The notes beneath the pieces are model-generated. The model saw only the letters and a list, made by a program, of their open reading frames with translations, had not been told where the DNA came from and did no database searches. DNA of 64,000 nt from Terriglobus aquaticus. GTDB lineage: Bacteria; Acidobacteriota; Terriglobia; Terriglobales; Acidobacteriaceae. Location of the stretch: the NCBI RefSeq assembly GCF_025685415.1, contig NZ_JAGSYB010000001.1, positions 1,488,001 through 1,552,000 on the forward strand, written 5' to 3'. Numbering within the stretch: the stretch's first letter is position 1; each line of letters opens with the position of its first letter. Made by a program: the position numbers and the translations under genes. Positions 24,059 through 34,147 of this stretch are shown piece after piece.

Positions 24059-25345
24059 ATGCCGGACACACACAATTTCACCTCCTCCACGGGTGCACTG
24101 GGGGCGCCGCTGGCTGCCCATGGGCACCAGATGGAACAGCCACGTCGCACGCCTGCTCCCGCCGAAGCCATCCCGCGTTCGCCACTGCTGCACTATGCTG
24201 CGCTTCTATCCGGGTTCGGCACCGCCTTTCTCGGCCCATCGCTGCCAGCGCTCAGCGCCGGCCTCCACCTGTCGGACCGCGGTGGCGGAGCCCTGTTTGC
24301 AGCCCAGTTCACGGGCGCCTTTCTAGGCGGCTGGTTTACGCGTGCTCCGCTCCGGCGATGCATGCTGCGCGGTTTCACCTGTGCCGCGGTGGGCTTTGCC
24401 GCGTTATCTTCCACGCTGGCGTTCCACGCCGCCCTGGCCTGGGCACTGGCAGCCCTGCTCCTGCTCGGCTTCGGCGTGGGCCAGATCATCACGTCGAATA
24501 ACCTGCTGGCCTCGCTGCTTTGGGCACACCGCCGGGGAGCCGCGCTGACCCTGTTGAACTTTACTTGGAGCGCCGGCGCCCTATGCTCCCCGTTGTTCGT
24601 GCCTGCACTGGTTCGCGCCAGTGGTCCGGCGCCTGTTCTCGCAGGCTTTGCCAGCCTGCTGTTCGTTGGCCTGATCGCAGTCTTCGCGTTGCCACCGGCG
24701 CCGAACCCGCTAACTTCGGTGACTGAGTCGTCGAGAGCACAGACCGGACTGTCTCAGCGCACCTTTCTTTTCTTCTGCCTGCAGCTTTTCCTTTACGGCG
24801 GCGTGGAAACCAGTCTGGACGGTTGGCTGCACACCTACGATCTGCGCTACACCCACGCCACGCACGCCTTTGCAGCATCCACAGCGGCCTTCTGGTTCTG
24901 CCTGGCGGGGACGCGCGCCGCAGCTTCCGCTCTGCTGCTGCGTCTGCCTGAGCGCCAGTTCCTCCGTGGCGGTCTGGCCCTTGCCGTCCTAGCTTTGGCA
25001 ACGCTGCTGGCGCTAGGACCCGGCCGGGGCAATCTCATTCCCGTGCTGGCCGGGATCACCGGAGCGGCCTTGGCGCCGTGGTTCCCTCTCCTCTTCTCCG
25101 GGCTGGTTAGCGAGGGCCCGACCGCACCCCAAGCGGGACGCATCGTCGCTGTCTCCGGCCTGGGCGCGGCCGCGATCCCATGGCTGGTCGGCCAGATTTC
25201 TGCCGGCACAGGATCGCTCCGCACGGCACTGCTACTTCCCATTGCAGGCGTTCTCTTTTTGCTTCTGCTTAGCTTCCGCAGAAGATCGCGGGAGCTTGCC
25301 GCCGAGGAAATCCCGTCCCAAATCAAAAGCGGCGCAGGCGTATAA
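24059..25345 (+). CDS. MFS transporter, FucP/sugar-permease-like
   Basis: A 428-residue inner-membrane protein with about 12 hydrophobic segments. It resembles the fucose/glucose permease branch: SGFGTAFLGPSLPALSAGLHLSDRGGGALF (in part), then GFGVGQIITSNNLLAS and NFTWSAGALCSPLFVP. Substrate is not determinable. The start at 24059 has AAAGGA at close spacing; in-frame ATGs at 23990 and 24131 are alternatives, and the one at 23990 would lie within the promoter region of the divergent Sco-like gene. The next gene starts nine bases after the stop. Confidence 0.82.
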   Translation: MPDTHNFTSSTGALGAPLAAHGHQMEQPRRTPAPAEAIPRSPLLHYAALLSGFGTAFLGPSLPALSAGLHLSDRGGGALFAAQFTGAFLGGWFTRAPLRRCMLRGFTCAAVGFAALSSTLAFHAALAWALAALLLLGFGVGQIITSNNLLASLLWAHRRGAALTLLNFTWSAGALCSPLFVPALVRASGPAPVLAGFASLLFVGLIAVFALPPAPNPLTSVTESSRAQTGLSQRTFLFFCLQLFLYGGVETSLDGWLHTYDLRYTHATHAFAASTAAFWFCLAGTRAAASALLLRLPERQFLRGGLALAVLALATLLALGPGRGNLIPVLAGITGAALAPWFPLLFSGLVSEGPTAPQAGRIVAVSGLGAAAIPWLVGQISAGTGSLRTALLLPIAGVLFLLLLSFRRRSRELAAEEIPSQIKSGAGV

Positions 25346-25354
25346 AAGACGAAG

Positions 25355-28057
25355 ATGCTGGACGCAGAACAACTCTTCCGTCAGGCTCGCGAAGGCGCGC
25401 TGCTGCTGACGCCCAACATGCGTTCTTCGCGGAATCTGCGGTCCCGCATCGTTCAGTTCGCAACAGATCCCGCAGAGGCGGCACTGGTTTCAGAACGTGT
25501 CCTCCCATGGCGTGCCTGGACCTCGCATCTGTGGCGGCAGGCCCTCCTGCAAGGCTGGGACGAGCGCATCCTGATGCAGCCCCTTCAGGAACGCCTAGTG
25601 TGGGAGACGATCCTCGACGCGGACCCGGAGGTGGAACGGAACGACGCCCTTCTTGGCTTGTGCCAGACGGCAGCCGACCTGCTCTACCAATACGAGGCCA
25701 TCGCGTTTGCACGTTTCGACACATCGGCCGAGGCGGCATCCGACCCGGCTCGCTTCGCCCGCTGGTTTCGCACCTTCCAGCAGCACTGCCAGCGCGAGCT
25801 GCTGCTGCCGCAGGCGGCCCTGGAAACGGCGCTCGCCGGCCACACTGCCGCATTCCCGGCGCAAACTATCGTTCGCTGCGGCTTAGCCGGTCTGCCGCCA
25901 GCGCAAGAAAATCTACTGACTTCCTTTGCCAGCAGCGGATCGGCAGTCCTCGAAGCTCGCTCAGAGCCAACTGCCGCTTCCCGCACGCTTCTGCGCTGCG
26001 GGGACGAACGGGCTGAACTCCGTGCGCTGGCCGAACACCTTTCTGCTTCGCTGGCCTCACCAACCCGGCCGAGCGTCGCCATTGTCGTTCCCGACCTTTC
26101 CTCTGCCCGCGACCGCATCGACCGCACCCTGCGCGAACATCTTCAGTCCGCCACTGTCGCCAGGAGCTTCACGAGAGATCGCAACCCGCTCTGGGAGTTC
26201 TCGACCGGCCGGCCTCTCGCGTCCTTGGCCGTGATCGCGGACGCGCTCTATCTGCTCGCCTGGAGCGTGCGCGACCTGGACGGAGAAGAGGTCTCCCGCG
26301 TCTTGCGATCGCCGCACCTGCAATGGCCGTTGGACGCGGAGGCGGTCGCCTCGCTCGAAGCAGCCCTGCTGCGCCGCAAACCGCACCTGAGCGGCACCTG
26401 GAGCGCTCGTTCCGTCGCACGCATGCTCGCGGAAAGGAGCCCTGCGCTGGCCGGCAGCCTGACCGATTGCAGCCGACTGTGGCAGGGTCTGCGCTCCACC
26501 ACCTCCAATTACGGCAGCTTTGTTGAGCGCGCCCGTCACGTGCTGCGCGACTGCGGCTGGCTCCGCTCCGGCGAACGTTCCAGCGCCGAGTTTCAGGCGG
26601 TCAAGCGTTTTGAAAGTCTATTGGACGAGCTTGCCGCGCTGGATGTCGTGAGCGCCGCGCAGCCGGCGTGGCCAGAGTTTGTCCACCGCCTGACGGCAGC
26701 AGCACGCTCCACGCGCTTCGCGCCGGAAAATACCGGAGCTCCAGTCCAGATCCTCACACCCGACGAAAGCACGGGCCTCTACGCCGACGAACTATGGTTC
26801 CTCCACGCCGACGAAAGCCGCTGGAGCAGTTACACCCCAGCGCACCCACTGCTGCCCTCTGCCCTGCAGAGGCGCTTCGGCATGCCTAGCGCAGATCCCG
26901 CTCTGGACCAGCTCCGCCACCGCGAACAGACAGAGCGCATCGCCGGCATCGCCTCTCGCGCCACGTTCAGCTTTGCAGAGTCCGGTGAGTCCGGCGATCT
27001 CCGTCCGTCTGCAGTGGTCGCCGCCTTGCCCTCACTGCAGCACAGCGTCGCCGGCCCTTCCGGTGCTATCGCCCAACTCCAGGCAAGCGCCGAGCTGGAA
27101 AGATTTGAAGATGGCGAGCTAATTCCTGTCGCTCTCTCGGAAAACATGGGGCCAATCTCCGGTGGTGTCAGCACGCTGCAGAGTCAAGCTGCATGCGCGT
27201 TCCGCGCGTTTGCGGAGCGCCGGCTGGGGTCGGCCGGTCTAGACTCGCGCGATCTCGGAATGGACGCACGGGACCGCGGCAGCCTTCTTCACAACGCGCT
27301 GCAGATCTTCTGGCAGCACACGCAAACCAGCGATAACCTGCATTCTCTTATCGCGGAAGACCGGCTCAATGCACAGATTCATCGCGCCGTAGATCTGGCC
27401 CTGCGCGGGCAACGCGAACCGGGTGATCCCTGGACCGAGTCTTACCTGGAAATCCAGCGGACGCGTCTCGAGTCGCTGATGCTCCGCTGGCTCCGCAAAG
27501 AAGCGGAACGTCCGCCATTCCGGATCGCGCACCTGGAACGCGAGGTAACAGTTACGGTTGGCGGCTTGCCGCTGAAGGTCCGCGTTGACCGCGTGGACAC
27601 CGTGACCTTGCCCGAGCTCGGCACAGCTCACGTGATCGTCGACTACAAGACAGGCGACCCGAGCGCGCGCAAGTGGGAAGGTGACCGGCCAGACGAACCG
27701 CAACTCCCCCTTTACGCCACCTCTGCCGTGACGGAGATAGCAGACAGCCCGGAAACTCCCGTGGGTGCCATCGCGTTCGGCGTAGTCCGCGCCGGCGACA
27801 AGCTCAACTTCGTCACCGCGCCACGCAACTCCGCCTGGCTGGTCGCTGGGCCGAAGGCGAACGCGATCACCCTGGACGGCGAGATGAAGAAATGGCGCAA
27901 CACCCTGACAACCCTGGCCGAAGAGTTCCGTAGCGGAATCGCCGCAGTCGGCCCCAAGGAGTATCCCGCGACCTGCCGTTACTGCGAACAGCGCCTGCTG
28001 TGCCGGCTGAAACCTGCACTGCTGGACGCCGAAGAGTCCGCTGAGGTGGACGGGTGA
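25355..28057 (+). CDS. AddB-like PD-(D/E)XK nuclease with inactivated helicase fold (probable DNA repair protein)
   Basis: A 900-residue protein. The N-terminal 600 residues follow the AddB-like helicase fold without a Walker A motif (GALLLTPNMRSSRNLRSRI). The C-terminal nuclease domain has RGSLLHNALQIFWQH, VIVDYKTGDP and QLPLYA, the RecB-family motifs. One Cys (QAACAFRAF, about 611) plus C-x2-C-x5-C near 870 (TCRYCEQRLLC) are placed to hold an AddB-type iron-sulphur cluster. It resembles the 'probable DNA repair protein' family found next to UvrD-type helicases. Its stop overlaps the start of the helicase gene by four bases. Together they should process double-strand ends for recombination. 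Confidence 0.86.
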   Translation: MLDAEQLFRQAREGALLLTPNMRSSRNLRSRIVQFATDPAEAALVSERVLPWRAWTSHLWRQALLQGWDERILMQPLQERLVWETILDADPEVERNDALLGLCQTAADLLYQYEAIAFARFDTSAEAASDPARFARWFRTFQQHCQRELLLPQAALETALAGHTAAFPAQTIVRCGLAGLPPAQENLLTSFASSGSAVLEARSEPTAASRTLLRCGDERAELRALAEHLSASLASPTRPSVAIVVPDLSSARDRIDRTLREHLQSATVARSFTRDRNPLWEFSTGRPLASLAVIADALYLLAWSVRDLDGEEVSRVLRSPHLQWPLDAEAVASLEAALLRRKPHLSGTWSARSVARMLAERSPALAGSLTDCSRLWQGLRSTTSNYGSFVERARHVLRDCGWLRSGERSSAEFQAVKRFESLLDELAALDVVSAAQPAWPEFVHRLTAAARSTRFAPENTGAPVQILTPDESTGLYADELWFLHADESRWSSYTPAHPLLPSALQRRFGMPSADPALDQLRHREQTERIAGIASRATFSFAESGESGDLRPSAVVAALPSLQHSVAGPSGAIAQLQASAELERFEDGELIPVALSENMGPISGGVSTLQSQAACAFRAFAERRLGSAGLDSRDLGMDARDRGSLLHNALQIFWQHTQTSDNLHSLIAEDRLNAQIHRAVDLALRGQREPGDPWTESYLEIQRTRLESLMLRWLRKEAERPPFRIAHLEREVTVTVGGLPLKVRVDRVDTVTLPELGTAHVIVDYKTGDPSARKWEGDRPDEPQLPLYATSAVTEIADSPETPVGAIAFGVVRAGDKLNFVTAPRNSAWLVAGPKANAITLDGEMKKWRNTLTTLAEEFRSGIAAVGPKEYPATCRYCEQRLLCRLKPALLDAEESAEVDG

Positions 28058-31000
28058 GCGCAACCTTGCTGGAGTTCCCCAGCCCAAACCAGACCTCCGC
28101 AACTGAACCAGCAGACGCCGCAGAGCGCGCGAGCGCGCTCGACCCCGAACGCTCCTTCCTCGTGGAGGCGCCCGCAGGTTCCGGCAAGACCGGCCTGCTC
28201 GTTCAGCGTTTGCTCGCGCTGCTGTGCCGCGTCCAGCGTCCCGAGTCGGTGCTGGCACTTACGTTTACCAACAAGGCCACAGCGGAGATGCGCGAACGCG
28301 TGCTGAAAGCGCTCGATCTTCCGCAGAAAAATCCGTCCACGCTCAGCGACTTCGAGCGCACCACCCACAGGCTTGCGAGCGCCCTGCTGCAGCACGATCA
28401 GGCACTCGGATGGAACCTGCAGGCCAACAGCCACCGCCTGAATATCCGCACCATCGACTCGCTTTGCGGTGAGATCGCCCGCTCGCTTCCGCTCACCTCG
28501 GGTGCTGTCGGCCAGATGACTCCGGCGGAGGATGCGCGGCCTCTGTACCGCCGCGCCGCCCGCGCTGTCATGCTCCGCCTGGGCGGCGAGGATGCGGTCC
28601 TGAACAACGCGCTTCGCACCGTCTTGCTTCATCGCGATGCCGATCTCCATAACTGCGAGTCGCTCCTCGCAGAGATGCTTGGAACCCGCGAGCAGTGGCG
28701 CCGCCTTATCCCACTCACGCGCGACGAACTCACGGACGAGTTCCTGGATCGCGTGGTCAAGCCTCGACTTGACCAGACGCTCGAGACCATCATTTGCACC
28801 GCTCTCACCTCGCTGGAGAGGGCTTTCCCGCCAGACCTGCTGCACGACCTGACCGCCTTGGCGACGCAACTCTCAGCCGCAGACGGCCACAACGGTGCGC
28901 CGAACCCGATCGCGAGATGCGCCGCACTCCGCAACCCACCGGGAACGCGAGCAGCAGACGCGGAGCACTGGGCGCTGCTTGCGGGGCTACTTCTGAATAC
29001 CAGTAGCCCACACACTTGGCGCAAGAGCATGAAGAAGAACCACCTGGGTCTAGTCGCTACGCCCAAGCAAAAGAAGCACCTGACAGACCTGATCGAGACT
29101 CTTTCCTCCAACGACACGTTGCACCGGCACCTCTGCGATCTGCGCAACCTGCCTCCGGCGGCCATGCCAGCCGACGACTGGCGCATGACTAAGGCGCTGT
29201 TCCAATTGCTGCTTGCTGCGCTGCAGGAACTGCACGCCATTTTCCGCGACACGAACACCTGCGACTTCACGGAACGCTCGCTGGCAGCGCATGCTGCCCT
29301 GAACCCCGCAAACGCCGGACCAGAATCCGGCCTGCGTGAGCACAGCGAATTGCAGCACCTGCTGGTGGACGAGATGCAGGACACCTCCAGCGCTCAATAC
29401 GAGCTACTGGAATCGCTGACCCGCGGATGGGATGGCACCTCCCGCACCGTGTTCCTCGTCGGCGATCCGAAACAGTCCATCTACCTGTTCCGCCAGGCAC
29501 GCGTGGAGCGTTTTCTCGGCAGCCTTGCCTCCGGCCGGCTCGGCAGCATCCCGTTGACCGCCCTGCGCCTCACCACCAACTTCCGCTCCGCGGCCCCGCT
29601 CGTCGACTCCCTTAATCAGCTCTTCGATCCGATCTTCCGCGCAGTCGGAAACGGAGAGATTCAGTACACGCCTGCCACCGCTGCCCGCACGGCCCAGCAC
29701 GGTGAACTTCACTGGCACATCGACCCTCTCTGGGGCGAGGTTGGCAGCGAAGAACGCGGTACCAGCCAACGAGAAGTGCAGCGACAGCAGGCCGAGCACA
29801 TCGTCCATACCATCCTCCGATTGCGCGAGGACGAGGACGCCAACAAGCCGCTCACGTTTGCCGTTCTAGTCCGCGCCCGCGAACACGCTACACACATCAC
29901 GCGACTGTTCCGCGAGAGCGGCATCGCCTTCCGGGGCGTTGAGCTGGAAGCGCTGAACGAGCGGCCCGAGGTGCTCGACTCGCTCGCACTCACCCGTACG
30001 CTGCTTCACCCGGCGGACCGCGTCGCATGGCTTGCCGTGCTGCGCGCGCCCTGGTGCGGCGCGACTCTGGCGGACCTGTATCACCTGACCGGCGCAGATC
30101 AAGGGGACCGCAACACTACCGCTCCGCGAAAGCTTTTCCGCGAGCGTGCCCCTGGCCTGCCTGCCGCATCCCAAGCCCGGGTTCTGTGCACCCTGGACGT
30201 TCTGGACGCGGCAGTGGACGCGGTTGGCCGCATGCCGCTTGCTGAGGTGGTAGAGCGAGCCGGGCGCGCTCTTGGCACCGACCACTTCCGCACCGCTGCC
30301 GAGCGCACCAACGTTCAGCGATTCCTTGAACTCTTGGAGCAGGCCGAGGCCGAGCTGCAGGTCCTTGACGCACAGGATCTGCAAGCGCGGCTCTCACGGC
30401 TCTACGCCGAGCCTGACACTGTCCCGGGAGCGGTCGAGGTTATGACGATTCACAAGGCCAAAGGCCTGGAGTGGGACGTCGTCTTCCTCCCGGAGTTGCA
30501 GCGCTCCTCCGGCCGCAACGGGCAACGGCTGCTGGACTGGCTGGAAGTCCCGGGGTCGGACGCGGCGCAAGGCTCCAGTGCGGGACTCCTGCTTGCTCCC
30601 GTTCCGCCGCGCGGCACGAAAGCTTCCGAGCTCCCCTGCTACGTCCGCTCCGCGCGGGAGCGCCAAACGGAGGCGGAACTTGCCCGGCTTTTCTATGTCG
30701 CGGTCACGCGAGCGCGGCGGCAGCTTCACCTCTACGCAGCTCCAGCGCTCAAGAAGGACTCACACGAGGCTTCGCACCGCGCGGGCACTCTGCTCCGCAC
30801 CGCTTGGCCCGCCGCTGAGGCGACCGTGCAGGAACAGGTCCAACGCAAATCCCAGCCGGAAACCCTAGAGATGCTGCGGGCGACCGCTGCAGAACACGAC
30901 GGCGGAACAGGAAATCTGGCAGACCTCTCCCGCGTCTCCGCCAGCTTCGATCCCACGGCACTCGAGCAGAAGATCAGCCTTCCCTGGCTCCAGGCCAGCG

Positions 31001-31683
31001 CCGCTGAGGCGCCCGCCACAGCCAACCCCGCGCAGCCTCTGGAAGCGGTCACGCGACCGGAAGGTTCGCTAGGTTCCCGCGCTCTCGGAACTGCAGTCCA
31101 CCTCTTGCTTGACCAGCTTGCGCAGGAGATCGCCACCGCGCCGGCTCGGCCAGCGTCAGCCCTGGCTGACACGATCGCGGGGTGGCGGGGCCGCATACGC
31201 GCAACTCTTCGCAGCCTCGGCACCGGCAAGTCCGCCATCGAACGGGATACGGACACCGTACTGCTCGCGCTGGACAATACCTTGCGGAGCCCGGAAGGCT
31301 TCTGGTTGTTGCAGCCGCACGCGCGCGCCATCAGCGAACGGGCGCTTGCGGCGGAAGACAACGATGGTGGACCGCTCCGCACCCTGCGGCTGGACCGCAG
31401 CTTCCTCGCAGGCGCGCGTCCCGGCACGACCGCCGATCCAGGGCAGGAAACGCTTTGGATCGTGGAATACAAGACCGCCACTGCGGGCAACATGCCACTC
31501 GATCAGTTCCTGGCCGAGCAGCGACTCCGCTACGCTCCGCAGCTTCGAAACTATGCGCGCCTGCTCGCCGCATCTGACGGCGCAGCAAGGCGGGTCATGC
31601 TGGCGCTCTTCTTCCCGTTGCAACCGGCGTTCGACTCCTGGGAATTGGAGAGCGGCGACGTACCAGCGTTGACCCCTGCTTGA
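28054..31683 (+). CDS. UvrD/AddA-like helicase-nuclease
   Basis: A 1209-residue SF1 helicase fused to a RecB-type nuclease. Walker A is EAPAGSGKTGLL near residue 40; motif Ia LALTFTNKATAEM; motif II LLVDEMQDTSSAQYELL; motif III FLVGDPKQSIYLFRQA; motif V VMTIHKAKGLEWDVVF; motif VI LFYVAVTRARRQLHLYA. The C-terminal nuclease shows LGTAVHLLLDQL, LWIVEYKTA and RYAPQLRNYARLL (QxxxY). The usual catalytic Asp of DYKT is Glu here, which RecB-family members tolerate to an unknown extent. The GTG start lies in a GTGA overlap with the nuclease gene, so the two are coupled. This pair is the likely AddAB/RecBCD substitute. Confidence 0.9.
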   Translation: MSATLLEFPSPNQTSATEPADAAERASALDPERSFLVEAPAGSGKTGLLVQRLLALLCRVQRPESVLALTFTNKATAEMRERVLKALDLPQKNPSTLSDFERTTHRLASALLQHDQALGWNLQANSHRLNIRTIDSLCGEIARSLPLTSGAVGQMTPAEDARPLYRRAARAVMLRLGGEDAVLNNALRTVLLHRDADLHNCESLLAEMLGTREQWRRLIPLTRDELTDEFLDRVVKPRLDQTLETIICTALTSLERAFPPDLLHDLTALATQLSAADGHNGAPNPIARCAALRNPPGTRAADAEHWALLAGLLLNTSSPHTWRKSMKKNHLGLVATPKQKKHLTDLIETLSSNDTLHRHLCDLRNLPPAAMPADDWRMTKALFQLLLAALQELHAIFRDTNTCDFTERSLAAHAALNPANAGPESGLREHSELQHLLVDEMQDTSSAQYELLESLTRGWDGTSRTVFLVGDPKQSIYLFRQARVERFLGSLASGRLGSIPLTALRLTTNFRSAAPLVDSLNQLFDPIFRAVGNGEIQYTPATAARTAQHGELHWHIDPLWGEVGSEERGTSQREVQRQQAEHIVHTILRLREDEDANKPLTFAVLVRAREHATHITRLFRESGIAFRGVELEALNERPEVLDSLALTRTLLHPADRVAWLAVLRAPWCGATLADLYHLTGADQGDRNTTAPRKLFRERAPGLPAASQARVLCTLDVLDAAVDAVGRMPLAEVVERAGRALGTDHFRTAAERTNVQRFLELLEQAEAELQVLDAQDLQARLSRLYAEPDTVPGAVEVMTIHKAKGLEWDVVFLPELQRSSGRNGQRLLDWLEVPGSDAAQGSSAGLLLAPVPPRGTKASELPCYVRSARERQTEAELARLFYVAVTRARRQLHLYAAPALKKDSHEASHRAGTLLRTAWPAAEATVQEQVQRKSQPETLEMLRATAAEHDGGTGNLADLSRVSASFDPTALEQKISLPWLQASAAEAPATANPAQPLEAVTRPEGSLGSRALGTAVHLLLDQLAQEIATAPARPASALADTIAGWRGRIRATLRSLGTGKSAIERDTDTVLLALDNTLRSPEGFWLLQPHARAISERALAAEDNDGGPLRTLRLDRSFLAGARPGTTADPGQETLWIVEYKTATAGNMPLDQFLAEQRLRYAPQLRNYARLLAASDGAARRVMLALFFPLQPAFDSWELESGDVPALTPA

Positions 31684-31744
31684 CGGCGAGCGTAGCAAAG
31701 CACAATCGTCGACGGCGGTTCTTCCGCCCACTCCGAGAGACGTT

Positions 31745-32452
31745 CTAGTGGATCGGCGGACGTTCCTCAAGCGGTTCGGGAACTGTCATGCTCACGCCTG
31801 CCGAACTGTGGCGAACGTCGCTTCCACTGACCCAGAAAATTACGTCTTCCGCGATATTGGTCGCATGGTCGCCAACCCGCTCCAGGTTGCGCGCGATCAT
31901 GATGGCGTTCAGCGCCTGGGGAGTGTCTGCCGGCTTCTGCTTGATGCGCTGACTCAGGGCTCGGAACGCAGCCCGGTTGATCTCGTCCACTTCGGTGTCG
32001 AGGGTCAACACGCGCTCCGCCAGCAATGCATCGCCATCGATGAAGGCCTCAATGGCTTTGCGCACCATGGCAGCGGCCAGCGTTCCAAGCTTGGGGATGT
32101 CCACGGGCAGATCCGCCTCGCCCATCTGGGTCATCTCTCGCGCGCGAATCGCAATGTTCACCGCCAGATCGCCCACCCGTTCCAGGTCGGCATTGATGCG
32201 GATCACCGAGAGGATGAAGCGCAGGTCAACCGCCATGGGCTGCTGCATCGCCAACAGATCCAGGGCCGCCGCATCGATCTCGCGCTCCAGCAGGTTGATC
32301 GCCGGCTCCGACCGTCGCACTAGCTCTACCAGCGACGTGTCGCGAGTACGGTAGGCCTCGATCGAACGCTGGATCGACTGCTCTGCAAAGCCAGCCATCA
32401 CCAGCAGCTTCTCTTTGAGAAGGTCCAGTGATTGATGAAACCGCGTCCGCAT
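31745..32452 (-). CDS. phoU: Phosphate signalling complex protein PhoU
   Basis: A 235-residue cytoplasmic protein made of two PhoU three-helix bundles. Metal-binding E/D motifs are visible in each: DLRFILSVIRINADLERVGDLAVNIA near 75-100 and ALNAIMIARNLERVGDHATNIAEDVI near 180-205. PhoU dampens PhoR signalling through the Pst transporter and controls phosphate uptake. GGGAG precedes the ATG at 32452. It lies downstream of phoB-phoR on the same strand, separated by 272 bases. No pst genes are in the window. Confidence 0.95.
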   Translation of the reverse strand: MRTRFHQSLDLLKEKLLVMAGFAEQSIQRSIEAYRTRDTSLVELVRRSEPAINLLEREIDAAALDLLAMQQPMAVDLRFILSVIRINADLERVGDLAVNIAIRAREMTQMGEADLPVDIPKLGTLAAAMVRKAIEAFIDGDALLAERVLTLDTEVDEINRAAFRALSQRIKQKPADTPQALNAIMIARNLERVGDHATNIAEDVIFWVSGSDVRHSSAGVSMTVPEPLEERPPIH

Positions 32453-32598
32453 CCGTCAATCTCCCTTTCACCGCTCCGGGTTGGGGGCACCGGGCTGCTG
32501 TTGCTGTTGTGACCGGCGCTAGTTCAACGCACGGCCTTCTCGAGTGTTCGCGATCCGTCTGCTGCGCAGAAGCTGTTCGGCGTGCAGAATCCACCATC

Positions 32599-32623
32599 GA
32601 GCAGGTTGGCAATCAACCTACTC
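32599..32623. promoter_or_regulatory. Inverted repeat in the phoR-phoU gap
   Basis: AGGTTG and CAACCT flank GCAAT, extended by GAG/CTC after one mismatch. It could be an operator for phoU or an attenuator behind phoR. I saw no clear Pho box in the 272-base gap (32453-32724), and no gene. Confidence 0.3.
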
Positions 32624-32724
32624 TACATGGATGAATTTGCCATAAACAGTGTGCAATTGGCTGCGTCTGACATTGACGCCCTTTCACTCACCACGGACCA
32701 CCGAGTGCAACGGGCCTGTCCGGC

Positions 32725-34056
32725 TCAGAAAGCCTCGTCCGCTGTGTCCGCTCCGACGGCGGAGCTTGCTACCGGCAGAGTAAAGCGAAACTCAGACCCG
32801 CGTCCAAGAGCGCTGTCGAGCGTGATAGTGCCGCCGTTCTCCTCAATGAGGAGGCGGGCGATCGCCAGGCCAAGTCCCGTCCCGCCGCTCTCGCGCGAGC
32901 GGGCCTTGTCGACCCGGTAAAAGCGCTCAAACAAGCGGCTGTGGTGCTCCATAGCAATGCCCGGCCCAAAGTCACGCACCCGGAACAGCACCATGCCGTT
33001 GCCCGTGTCTTCTGCCGCGACCTCGATCCGAGGCTCAGAACCGTCGCTCGGCCGGCCGTACTTGGCCGCGTTCTCCAGCAAGTTGGCCAGCACCTGCTGC
33101 ACCGCAATCTCATCCGCCAGCACCGGTGTGGAAGTTGCACCCGATACTGTAAGTCTAGCGGAATCGCTGGTGAAGTTGCGCACGGCATCCTCGATCAACG
33201 TGCTCGCAGCGATGGACCGCCGCAGTGGCTTGCGGTCCGGAGCCTCCGTGCGCGCCAGCACCAGCAGATCCTCCGTCAGCCGCGACATCCGATCCACGTT
33301 CTTCAGGACGATCTCAACCCACGGCTCGGCTTCTGGCGCGATCAAACCACTGTCGAGCAAGGTTTCAGAGTAGCCACGGACGGACGTGAGCGGCGTGCGC
33401 AACTCGTGCGACACGTTCGCGACGAACTCGCGCTGCGCCCGCTCCAGCGCCTCAGCGCGGGTCACATCCCGCAACACCAGGACCGCGCCGCCGTTCGGCA
33501 AGGGCGCGGCATTCACATCGAAGATCCGGCCCGGCAGCAGCGTACTTGTTCGCAGGCTCGCCGGCGCGCGGTCCTCTACGACACGATCGACCAGCTCCAG
33601 CAGCGCGGGATCACGCAAGGTATGCGCCAGCGACCGACCCATGCGGATGACCGCACCCAGCCCGTGTGTGTCCAGGATCCGGCCCATCTCCGCATTGGTC
33701 CACGCCACGCGTCCGCCGCTGTCCACGCCCAGGACGCCGTCCTGCATGCCCTCCAGCAGGACTTCCAGTTGCAGACGCTTGTCGTCGGCGGCTTGCAGTT
33801 CCTGCCTGGCCTGAGCCTCACGGCTAGCCGCGAGCGCAACTACGGGTTGCAGTTCGTCCAGTACGGGACGTCCCTGCGCCAGGGCTTCAATCTCTGCCCG
33901 CAGACGCCGTTGGACCAGGCCGCTAACCAGCAGAGCTAGCACGACCGCCCCCGCCGCTCCCAGCCAGGGCCGCACCACCGCCGCAGCCAATGACAGCAGG
34001 GTTGCCGTCAGCACCAGCAGGCGTACGCGACCGGTCAGCGATCGAACTTGCAGCAA
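32725..34056 (-). CDS. phoR: Phosphate regulon sensor histidine kinase PhoR-like
   Basis: A 443-residue inner-membrane kinase with two N-terminal hydrophobic segments (about 12-46) and almost no periplasmic domain, as in PhoR. A PAS domain (about 95-200) is followed by HisKA with His217 in FVANVSHELRTPLTSVRGYSE, and a HATPase domain with N box QQVLANLLENAAKYG, DFGPGIAMEHHSRLFERFYR and GGTGLGLAI. It is encoded directly after phoB with a 91-base gap, and phoU follows, so phosphate sensing through PhoU/Pst is likely. The start at 34056 is the first in-frame candidate before the hydrophobic segment. Confidence 0.9.
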   Translation of the reverse strand: MLQVRSLTGRVRLLVLTATLLSLAAAVVRPWLGAAGAVVLALLVSGLVQRRLRAEIEALAQGRPVLDELQPVVALAASREAQARQELQAADDKRLQLEVLLEGMQDGVLGVDSGGRVAWTNAEMGRILDTHGLGAVIRMGRSLAHTLRDPALLELVDRVVEDRAPASLRTSTLLPGRIFDVNAAPLPNGGAVLVLRDVTRAEALERAQREFVANVSHELRTPLTSVRGYSETLLDSGLIAPEAEPWVEIVLKNVDRMSRLTEDLLVLARTEAPDRKPLRRSIAASTLIEDAVRNFTSDSARLTVSGATSTPVLADEIAVQQVLANLLENAAKYGRPSDGSEPRIEVAAEDTGNGMVLFRVRDFGPGIAMEHHSRLFERFYRVDKARSRESGGTGLGLAIARLLIEENGGTITLDSALGRGSEFRFTLPVASSAVGADTADEAF

Positions 34057-34147
34057 AGGTTCCCCTCAGGAGTGGTTCAGCGCAGTGGAGAAGGCGGCTT
34101 TGGCACCTTGGACGCGCGATAGCGCCGCACGGTGCAGCGCCGCCTTA

